From NCBI RefSeq assembly GCF_963668165.1, contig NZ_OY764213.1:186001-250000 (forward strand): 64,000 bases of DNA, given 5' to 3'. Positions within the stretch are counted from its first letter, which is position 1. Each line of letters opens with the position of its first letter. Origin of the DNA: Marispirochaeta sp. (lineage in GTDB: Bacteria > Spirochaetota > Spirochaetia > JC444 > Marispirochaetaceae). Below the pieces are notes generated by a model that saw nothing but the letters and a program-made list of their open reading frames with translations, had not been told where the DNA came from and did not search any database. Shown one piece after another: positions 8,148 to 14,970 of the stretch. The translations under genes were made by a program, and so were the position numbers.

Positions 8148-8573
8148 ACAGCATAGACACCGACATTCTATTCTGCTCTACGGGACTGTCCGGAGCACAA
8201 GACCAGCATGCAGTTCATTCAACATGCCCTGAAAAAGCCCAGGTCCTGGATACTAGCCGACCAGGTATGGTTTGAATTATACCGATTGCTGCGAAATCCT
8301 GCGGTATTAAGCAAACCCCTTGCAGCCGAACAGGCGGCAGGTACAATTGAATGGTATCGCAACCAGTCGGGGTGGCTCTGTTGTGCATGGGAACCCGATA
8401 TGATGACGCGCCTGCTTCCCTTCTGGAGAAACAAAGGTATTCCTCCACGGAACAGTTTTGATCTTGTGCTTGCCGTTAGCCTCGCCGCCCACGGAGTAAA
8501 AACATTGTATACCCGTAATATCCGGGACTTTGAATCGCTTAAGCTTTTTCAGGTTACGAATCCCCTGGACTGA
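8144..8573 (+). pseudogene. Frameshifted PIN-domain (VapC-like) toxin
   Basis: Reading from the GTG at 8144 gives VNSIDTDILFCST, the normal PIN start with its first catalytic aspartates. The frame then shifts at the GGG near 8182-8184. The next frame continues with DCPEHKTSM and the rest of a PIN domain: ADQVWFELYRLLRN (acidic residue) and PPRNSFDLVLAVSLAAHGV, then YTRNIRDFESL at the end. Removing one G joins the two parts cleanly. The gene overlaps the antitoxin stop by four bases, as in an intact module. Without the N-terminal aspartates the remaining frame should be inactive. A sequencing error is possible. Confidence 0.72.
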
Positions 8574-8705
8574 AGTACCGCGTAATACTCTCTGTCAGAA
8601 AACAATCATTGGAATAAAAATCGAAATCCAACGTTTTTTACTGAAAATTTGCTTTTTTTCCCGGAATCCACATACTTAAAAGCAGAATCTTTTTGTACCC
8701 CTTGA

Positions 8706-8878
8706 ATGAGGACAGCAGAACTGGGAAGGCTGGAAGTACTGGGCCCTTATGATGCCGGACAAAGCAACCGGGAAAATAAATTTGCGCCCGATTGTTGACC
8801 GCTATGCTTCATGGCGTGACAGTCCAGATCTTTTCTGACTTTGATGAAGCCTTTGAATGGCTTAAACAGGCGCACTGA
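8706..8878 (+). pseudogene. C-terminal remnant of a SpoIIAA/STAS-like protein
   Basis: Two adjoining frames can be joined by one indel near 8796. The first reads ELGRLEVLGPYDAG then NRENKFAPDC. The second reads LHGVTVQIFSDFDEAFEWLKQAH and a stop. This order resembles the end of SpoIIAA-like STAS proteins, where a late strand is followed by F-S-D-x-x-E-A-x-x-W-L. The N-terminal half is not found upstream in the 8574-8705 stretch, which otherwise holds nothing I recognise. It is a fragment, and the family call is tentative. Confidence 0.35.
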
Positions 8879-8883
8879 TACTT

Positions 8884-10647
8884 TCAGATTATCCTGTTAA
8901 CAATCTCCGCCGACATCGTGCGTAGTACCGGCCAGGCCTCCAGCAGCTCGCCATACATATAAAGCCAAGTTCGGTAATCCGGTGGAAGATTGACAAGGGG
9001 ATCCGAGAGAACACTGGTCAGAGCCTCCCGATAATCCCGCAATGAGGATGCCCACCACTGCGGTTCCGCGTTGTAAATGTCCAGCAGCCTGTCAATAAAG
9101 GCCAGGCGGCCGCGGGCGTATTCGCTGTAACAGCTGCGCAGATACTCCAGAAAAGAACCGGGCCGCAGTGATGCCGCCATTGTATACTTCTGCGCGGCCT
9201 CGGAAAGCCGCCTGCCCGGAGACTCCGAAATAAAGTGCCCTGCAATCCGACTAAGAATAATATGGTTCATCTGTCCCGGCCCCGGCAGAAGAGAACGCCC
9301 GGCACCGGACAGGACCGCGGTTTTAACAGAGGGATCATGGTACAGGGCCGCAGGCAGATGCAGGGTCCGGGCCCCGGGGTTGCAGGCCAGAAAAAGCATA
9401 CCGAAACAGGAATCCTCCTGCCGGTCCAGTGGAAAATAAGCCGGAAGCTCCCGGGACCCGTCCAGCGCAAGGCTGCCCCCCTGCTGAATCAGTCCATCAT
9501 TAATCGTCGGAACCGAAACTGCGTGGATATTCAAACCTGTCTCCGCGGCAGCGGTGTAACGAAGGCGGTCAAGATAGAGGCTGTCGTCTGAAAAAACCCT
9601 CTGTGCGTCCACAAAATAGCGGTCGGTAAACCAGCGGGCACCGCAATAGCCGGTACTGACGGCTCCGATAAAGCTCCCTCCCTCTTCAAGGCTCCGCGCC
9701 ATACCAGGAGTTACGGCGCTTACATCTGCACCTTCTCCCCCGTTTATTTCCGGAGATCCTCCGAGCTGCTCCTCGATCTTCGCTATCAGATTATAATCTT
9801 CCAGAGGCACGGCGTAATTGTGCAAGTCCTCAGGAGAAGCAAAGAACTTCAACCGTGAATACCCTCCGGCCTCAAAACGCAGGCCCTGCAAAACCGACCC
9901 GGGATGGGCAAACTTTGTATAATAGAGGTCGTCATCGCTGTATATGGTGTTCCCCATTCCAGAGACAAGCTGGGCGGTGTTGCGGTTGGCCCCGGTCCGG
10001 ATAAAACCATCCCCGCTTTCGGGGCCATAGAGAGCAAAATCTACCAGATATTCGGGTATGTCTTTCTGCCGGCAGGCATCTATCAGAGAATCCCGGAAAG
10101 GTCTTTTTTCCGTTTCCCCGAAATAGACCAGAGAACCGGAATAATCCTCCGAAGCGGCAACGGCAGTTCTGCGGTTTACCTTTACGTTGCCGGGGTCTCT
10201 GCTGCCGTCGAATATAAAAATTGGTATTCCCGGCACGGAGAAATCAGGGTGCCCGGTCCGGGACTCTACCCACTGCTTCAGGGCCTCCGGCCGGTCCGCC
10301 GTAATAACTGCCGCGGTAAGAGCAGAACGATCTTCCGTGCCCGGTAGAGCCCTGCCCTTCTTACCTGCTCCCGCCTTCAGCAGGGTCTCAGGCCGCAGCA
10401 AACCGGAAGCGACCCAACCCTGCAGCAGTTTCCGCAGCGTCTCCGGGGAAACTCCGTAACGGTTTGCCTGCAGCATGGTCTGCAGGTGTTCCTCCAGGGA
10501 TACGCAGCCGTGCAGAAACGCGAAGAGTTCATACTGGGCGGCCGGTAAAAACAGGGAGCTCCCGCTGTTCCTGTTTTTCAGCAGCACCTCTCCACCGGCA
10601 GCCGGAAATACCGTACACTCCGCCGGGTAAAAACACCCCTCATTCAT
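8884..10647 (-). CDS. PqqD-like domain fused to a glycosyltransferase-like domain
   Basis: A 587-residue protein I do not recognise as a named family. Residues about 5-90 look like a PqqD-type peptide-binding winged helix (EVLLKNRNSGSSLFLP, then YELFAFLHG, VSLEEHL and LLQGWVASGLL). After a linker, a GT-A-like fold follows with ITADRPEAL, TGANRNTAQL and the acidic triad IYSDDDLYY, which could bind metal and nucleotide sugar. Its C-terminus (YGELLEAWPVL) matches that of the upstream gene (GELLCAWPEI), so the two are paralogues. The start at 10647 gives an ATGA overlap with that gene. No signal peptide is seen, so it should be cytoplasmic. It is the last gene of the six-gene envelope operon. Donor and acceptor are unknown. 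Confidence 0.62.
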   Translation of the reverse strand: MNEGCFYPAECTVFPAAGGEVLLKNRNSGSSLFLPAAQYELFAFLHGCVSLEEHLQTMLQANRYGVSPETLRKLLQGWVASGLLRPETLLKAGAGKKGRALPGTEDRSALTAAVITADRPEALKQWVESRTGHPDFSVPGIPIFIFDGSRDPGNVKVNRRTAVAASEDYSGSLVYFGETEKRPFRDSLIDACRQKDIPEYLVDFALYGPESGDGFIRTGANRNTAQLVSGMGNTIYSDDDLYYTKFAHPGSVLQGLRFEAGGYSRLKFFASPEDLHNYAVPLEDYNLIAKIEEQLGGSPEINGGEGADVSAVTPGMARSLEEGGSFIGAVSTGYCGARWFTDRYFVDAQRVFSDDSLYLDRLRYTAAAETGLNIHAVSVPTINDGLIQQGGSLALDGSRELPAYFPLDRQEDSCFGMLFLACNPGARTLHLPAALYHDPSVKTAVLSGAGRSLLPGPGQMNHIILSRIAGHFISESPGRRLSEAAQKYTMAASLRPGSFLEYLRSCYSEYARGRLAFIDRLLDIYNAEPQWWASSLRDYREALTSVLSDPLVNLPPDYRTWLYMYGELLEAWPVLRTMSAEIVNRII

Positions 10648-12041
10648 AGTATCTGGTCTCCGCTCTTGCACAGTGCTTCAGCCCGCTGCCAGATCTCCGG
10701 CCAGGCACAGAGAAGTTCGCCGCAGCTGTCCAGGTAGCGGCGGAAAGCCTCTTCCCCGGCAATATCATCTTTCAGCCGGAACTCTTTTGGCAGCCATGGA
10801 CGGGAATCAAGAGCCTCGTTATGCAGCAGATCGATATGCCGCTTCAGGTCCTCCCCAAAAAAACGGGGCCTGCCGCCGCCCGCTTCCAGCCGTTCATGGA
10901 AAGCCCCTATCCGCCTGCCCAGGGAGGCAAGGTAGAGTTCGCTGAGGATTTCCCGGCGGCGCTGCACAGGTTCTGCCGCAAAGCGGGACAAGCCGCTGCC
11001 CAGGGCGCTAAGCATACCGGGAGCTTCCGGGCTTCCGGGAACACCCTGACGGAGAAAATCAAGGAGTTTTACTATAATTTCGGAAGCTCCCGGAACAATC
11101 CGGGAAAAATCGTCCTCCTCAAAGGGCTGCTTAATGCTTCGCTCATGCTCTATCGCCAGAGGCAGGTGACAGATCGGAGATTCGGGATACATGGCCCTGA
11201 GCATCCAGGCCCACAGGCTGTCGGAACTGCGGATACCCGGAAAAAAAGGCGGTACAGGTTCAGAACTGTCGTAGCCGAAACAAGTAGAGACCAAAAAAGG
11301 GGCTCCGGAGAAGCTGACTTCGGGCTGGACCATCAGGGCCCATGGGTCCTGCCGGGCCGCGACGTATTCTTTTTTACCCTGCCATATTTTGTTGGCCGTC
11401 CGGGGAGGAACCGCACAATATGCATGGGGATTCGTGTACCAGCGGCCGCCGTAAATACCAGACATGGCGAGCTTTACCGGCCCGGTATAGTCCCCGGTAT
11501 GCGGCGGGCTGCCCAGTATCTCTTGCAGGACATCCGGGTCCCAGTCTGTCGGGACCGTCAATCTTTCCAGGCGTTTTCGGCTTCCCAGGGGAAGGAGTAA
11601 CGGAATGTCCCCGCTGTTTTCATGGAAAGCTCTGCCATCCCGAAGACGTCGGAAACAAAAAAGGGTATCGTCGTCCAGACTCAATATCTTTTGACCGGTA
11701 TACAGCAGGAGCCCGGTATTACGGTTGGCCCCGGAGTGACCCCTTACACCCGCTCCCGGAAGGCTCAGGGCAAAATCAAGGGCAGGCTCCGGACTGCCTG
11801 GACAGAGCCTGTCAGCAAGTAGTTCCCGTTCAGCCCAGCCGAAGCAGCGCAGGCTGCCGCTGAAAGTTCCGGTAAGGCCGGCGGCAAGCTCCCGGTTCGC
11901 CGCAACCGCGGCAGGGTCAATGGAATCGTCGAGGACGGTAATATCCGCAGGTTTGCCGCTGTTCTTTAAGTATTGAATAAAAGAAACCAGCGCCTCTTTC
12001 AGGATTTCGGGGCGCTGGTGAGTTAAGAATGTGACTTTCAA
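10644..12041 (-). CDS. Glycosyltransferase-like protein, paralogue of the next gene
   Basis: A 465-residue cytoplasmic protein with a GT-A-like start (VTFLTHQRPEILKEAL, then ITVLDDS), the motif SGANRNTGLL and an acidic cluster LSLDDDTLF in the place of the family-2 DxD. It shares with the following gene the order GANRNT, DDD, GxxGxRW(Y/F)T, FP...D and a C-terminal GELL-AWP helix, but lacks the PqqD-like domain. The resemblance to glycosyltransferase family 2 is by motif only, and no sugar or acceptor can be named. It lies 22 bases after a lipoprotein gene and overlaps the next gene by four bases. Confidence 0.62.
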   Translation of the reverse strand: MKVTFLTHQRPEILKEALVSFIQYLKNSGKPADITVLDDSIDPAAVAANRELAAGLTGTFSGSLRCFGWAERELLADRLCPGSPEPALDFALSLPGAGVRGHSGANRNTGLLLYTGQKILSLDDDTLFCFRRLRDGRAFHENSGDIPLLLPLGSRKRLERLTVPTDWDPDVLQEILGSPPHTGDYTGPVKLAMSGIYGGRWYTNPHAYCAVPPRTANKIWQGKKEYVAARQDPWALMVQPEVSFSGAPFLVSTCFGYDSSEPVPPFFPGIRSSDSLWAWMLRAMYPESPICHLPLAIEHERSIKQPFEEDDFSRIVPGASEIIVKLLDFLRQGVPGSPEAPGMLSALGSGLSRFAAEPVQRRREILSELYLASLGRRIGAFHERLEAGGGRPRFFGEDLKRHIDLLHNEALDSRPWLPKEFRLKDDIAGEEAFRRYLDSCGELLCAWPEIWQRAEALCKSGDQIL

Positions 12042-12063
12042 TTTCAGGCTTTCACATATACGA

Positions 12064-12564
12064 TCAAGAATAATAATACATTGCCAGATTTATCTCTTTT
12101 ATCTCACCAGGCGTAAGTTCAAAAGTATCCGTCAAGCCCGCATATGAACTAATATAACTGTAACCTCCATCTCCGGTATCATAATATACCCGTTCCAGAA
12201 GAATGCGAAAACGCTTATTCGTGGCAATATCAATAATAAGTACTATACCTGCACTCGGAGGTGCTGAACCAACATAAAATGACTGAACATACTCCGGAGA
12301 CAGTAGATTTGATTCTGTATAGTATATATAAGGTTCAGAGATGTTAATTATTTCATTATTAATCATTTGCTGGATAGTATCGGACTCATAGAGTTTTGCT
12401 CTCATATAATATCCGGTACCGGCATACCCCACAATATCCTGCCCCTGCAAATCAATATTTAATGTTAGATTATCCGCGTTTGATTCCGGTTCAACATAAC
12501 AACCACTAACAACTATAAATAATATGAATAAAAGGGAAAAAACAAATTTTTCTTTCGTCTTCAT
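12064..12564 (-). CDS. Small lipoprotein, unknown function
   Basis: A 166-residue predicted lipoprotein. The signal peptide ends in the lipobox VVSGC (Cys22) and is followed by an acidic spacer (YVEPESNAD), favouring export to the outer membrane or cell surface. The rest is rich in Tyr, Ile and Asn and looks beta-stranded (YIYYTES, YSYISSYAG). No family is recognised. Its DNA is clearly more AT-rich than the genes on either side, and the AT-rich stretch continues into the 3' end of the fecR gene, which suggests exchange or later acquisition. It sits fourth in the six-gene operon. Confidence 0.7.
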   Translation of the reverse strand: MKTKEKFVFSLLFILFIVVSGCYVEPESNADNLTLNIDLQGQDIVGYAGTGYYMRAKLYESDTIQQMINNEIINISEPYIYYTESNLLSPEYVQSFYVGSAPPSAGIVLIIDIATNKRFRILLERVYYDTGDGGYSYISSYAGLTDTFELTPGEIKEINLAMYYYS

Positions 12565-12582
12565 ATACTTAACCTCTATCCC

Positions 12583-13251
12583 TTATGGAGCTGCCCAATA
12601 AATAACAACACTTCCAATAGAAGTAATATCTGGAGTTTCAATAGAATCAATCAACTCCTCAATCTGGTTGGCGCTGATATTCACCCCGAAATGCTGTTCC
12701 AGGGCCTGCAGGGTACCGGGGGGAATCTCGATGCCGTCGGAAGTTATGCTGACCCCTGCGGGGACACCGGTGCTCTGGCCGTAGGCGTTAATCAGGGCCA
12801 CCAGCCCTTCCACAACCTGCAGGTTATAGCCGTCGTAGCTAAAGCTGGTTCCCCGCACGGCAGCGGTGGATACGGGGCTTCTCAGCCGGAACTCCTGCTG
12901 CAGGCCTCCGGTGCGGCGCACCTCCGCCTTGACCCGGCCCACCCGCAGGTAGAGGTCGGTCTTTACGGTCCCTTCCCGCTCGGCAAGTTCATCGATGCGC
13001 ATGCGGGTAAGGGGCTGTACCTCCAGGGTGGAATCTCCGATCCGCAGCACCGCTTCGGAGCGGAAGCCGGTGGAGATTGTTGCCCCTTCGGGTATGGTCT
13101 GCCCTGTGCTTACCGCGGTCCATGATCCGCCGGCAGGCTGAAACTCCACCTTGCCGCTGAAACTCTGTACCACCGCGCTTGTCTGGGCGGCGGCGGGTAT
13201 GACAATCGCGATCAGCAGGACCGCTGCAATAATACATGTTCTCATCTTCAT
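12583..13251 (-). CDS. Secreted FecR-domain protein
   Basis: A 222-residue exported protein. The signal peptide (MKMRTCIIAAVLLIAIVIPAAAQ) is followed by a FecR domain: VEFQPAGGSW, ISTGFRSEAVLRIG, RMRIDELAE, and LRSPVSTAAVRGTSFSYD, the usual V-R-G-T core. FecR domains occur in periplasmic signal-relay proteins and in secreted proteins that sense or bind envelope polymers. There is no FecI-type sigma factor nearby, so this is probably not an iron-dicitrate system. The start at 13251 is supported by AAGGAGAGAAAGT before the ATG. The last 30 or so residues are encoded by AT-rich DNA unlike the rest. It is third in the operon, 21 bases after the barrel-like gene. Confidence 0.82.
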   Translation of the reverse strand: MKMRTCIIAAVLLIAIVIPAAAQTSAVVQSFSGKVEFQPAGGSWTAVSTGQTIPEGATISTGFRSEAVLRIGDSTLEVQPLTRMRIDELAEREGTVKTDLYLRVGRVKAEVRRTGGLQQEFRLRSPVSTAAVRGTSFSYDGYNLQVVEGLVALINAYGQSTGVPAGVSITSDGIEIPPGTLQALEQHFGVNISANQIEELIDSIETPDITSIGSVVIYWAAP

Positions 13252-13272
13252 ACTTTCTCTCCTTTCCATACC

Positions 13273-14418
13273 TTAAAGCCCTACGGAGACATCCACGCGG
13301 ATCAGCCCCTGATTTGGGCCGTCGTCGGGCAGAAAAACGCCGCCCTTCAAGGAAGCCCCGACATCCGAGGCGGGCTTGAACTTTACGCCCCCTTCCAGCT
13401 CCATGCCGGAATAGTCTCCGTCATAGTAGAAAGACCGTCCGCCGGCGGTAAACTGCAGGTTCCGCAGCAGCGGGTCAAAACGGTCCGCCCAGGGACGGAT
13501 GGAATAATCCGCGGAGATCCGTCTCAGGTTCGCCGGGGCCGGCGATGCTATTAAACCGAGGGTGGGAGAAGAGACGGTAAAAAAGTCCTCGCTCCCTCCC
13601 AGTAATCCGACGGAAGCCCGGCTGCTGTAAAAGCTCTCCATGAATAAATATAGCTCACCGGAGCCGTAATATCCGGACAGTTCATTGCTCAGGTCCCTGG
13701 CAAAGATTCCGTTTATCTCGTAAAAGAAGCCGCCGCCTATACCGCCCTCCAGGGAGCCGCTCAGGTGCAGACTGTTCAGTTCATCATCATCGCCGCTCAG
13801 ATCCTGCTGGAACATTCCCTCCACGGAAATCAGATGCCCTTCAATCAGGGAAGGAATCTCTGCCCTCACCTGCTCAAATACCCGTTTCGGCGCGAAATAG
13901 ACGTCGTCGTCATCGTCATCCATACGATCGGAGCTGGTCATGTTAACTGAGGCTTCCGGCTTGGTCAGAAGGCCGGTATACCCCGCAGCGGTTGTAATTG
14001 CCGCAGGACCCAGATCAAAGCGGGCCCGTGCGCCGTCGGCCAGGTGGTCCAGGGCGATTCCTGTGGGGTCGGAAAAACGGAAGCGGCCTACAGAGGCGTC
14101 CAGTACGGTGCCGCCGAAGAGTCCGCCCTTCTTTATGCCCAGACGCAGCAGGTCGGTGTCGAAGATGTGATACTCTTCTTCGTTGTACAGGTAAAAGATG
14201 TTGGCGGCAAAACTGTATTGGGTTTCGGCGTCATCGGCCCAGAAATGGTTGAGCCAGAGAGAGCTCTTAAACCGGGGGGTGTATTCGACGTCTTCGTCCT
14301 CCATCAGCTCTATATCGGAGCGGGTATCCATAACAACGCCCCAGTCAAAGGCGTTCAGGGATGCAATGGGAAGCAGGATAACAACACATACAGCTGCACA
14401 GAGTATTCCTTTTTTCAT
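13273..14418 (-). CDS. Probable outer-membrane beta-barrel protein
   Basis: A 381-residue exported protein with signal peptide (MKKGILCAAVCVVILLPIASLNA). The mature part consists of alternating polar and hydrophobic strands with many Gly, Tyr and Phe turns (GGFFYEINGIFA, YYGSGELYLFME), ending VDVSVGL, in the style of a barrel or beta-helical outer-membrane protein. A run of six aspartates (DRMDDDDDDVYFAP) near the middle may bind calcium. No named family is recognised. It overlaps the upstream gene by four bases and shares an operon with the FecR protein and the glycosyltransferase-like genes. Confidence 0.62.
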   Translation of the reverse strand: MKKGILCAAVCVVILLPIASLNAFDWGVVMDTRSDIELMEDEDVEYTPRFKSSLWLNHFWADDAETQYSFAANIFYLYNEEEYHIFDTDLLRLGIKKGGLFGGTVLDASVGRFRFSDPTGIALDHLADGARARFDLGPAAITTAAGYTGLLTKPEASVNMTSSDRMDDDDDDVYFAPKRVFEQVRAEIPSLIEGHLISVEGMFQQDLSGDDDELNSLHLSGSLEGGIGGGFFYEINGIFARDLSNELSGYYGSGELYLFMESFYSSRASVGLLGGSEDFFTVSSPTLGLIASPAPANLRRISADYSIRPWADRFDPLLRNLQFTAGGRSFYYDGDYSGMELEGGVKFKPASDVGASLKGGVFLPDDGPNQGLIRVDVSVGL

Positions 14419-14870
14419 GAACGTTCCTCCAGTTCGGTCAGGGCCCGTCCGACTATACGCAGGGCCCTTTCTCCGGAGACCGGCGAATCGGGGGCTCCCC
14501 TTCCCTGGATCATTTTAAGAAACTTCAGGTCCCGCAAGGCGTATCTGGGCCCCGGAAACAGGGTGCTTCCCAGCCCTTTGGGCAGATCAAGTTTATTCTG
14601 GACAAGATGGGCAAACAGACCAAGGTTTACTTCTCCGGCGGAGGATGTCAATCCGAAGCGCTCAAATACGATGTCCGAACGCGCGGCGGCAAAGGCCTCC
14701 TCCCGGGATTCGAAGGTGACGTCCCCGTCCAGTATGGCAAGCAGATAAGCCGCGCTGCCGGCGCTGAGACGCTCTTCGAGGAGTATCTGGTCAATAATCT
14801 CATTGGATTGAGAAAATAGCGGGGCGCTGATCGCTATTAGCACAAACAGCAGCAGGGTTACTCTTTTCAT
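14415..14870 (-). CDS. Exported helical protein, first gene of the FecR operon
   Basis: A 151-residue protein with a clear signal peptide (MKRVTLLLFVLIAISAPLFSQ). The mature part appears all-helical and resembles a compact domain (IIDQILLEERLSAGSAAYLLAI, EEAFAAARS). No family was recognised. It opens the operon, divergent from the CHASE2 cyclase gene, and its stop overlaps the next start (ATGA). AGAGGAAAGT before the ATG serves as ribosome binding site. The 100 bases between the two divergent genes are AT-rich, but no promoter stands out well enough to list. Confidence 0.65.
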   Translation of the reverse strand: MKRVTLLLFVLIAISAPLFSQSNEIIDQILLEERLSAGSAAYLLAILDGDVTFESREEAFAAARSDIVFERFGLTSSAGEVNLGLFAHLVQNKLDLPKGLGSTLFPGPRYALRDLKFLKMIQGRGAPDSPVSGERALRIVGRALTELEERS

Positions 14871-14970
14871 ACTTTCCTCTTTAAGTATAATACATTCTAT
14901 AAACAGACATGGAAACTATAATTTTATATTTTCCTGTATGCAAGCGCCCCCGGAAAAAACGGAGGAAAAA

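Noticed and set aside
10821..11863. Several plus-strand open frames opposite the glycosyltransferase-like gene
   Set aside because: They arise from the GC-rich third positions of the minus-strand gene and encode no recognisable features.
12583..13251. FecIR-type iron signalling
   Set aside because: The FecR-domain protein is exported and has no N-terminal cytoplasmic anti-sigma part; no FecI-like sigma factor or TonB receptor is near.
14871..14970. Divergent promoters between the FecR operon and the cyclase
   Set aside because: TATAAT-like hexamers exist on both strands, but no -35 partner at proper distance convinces; the stretch is simply AT-rich.
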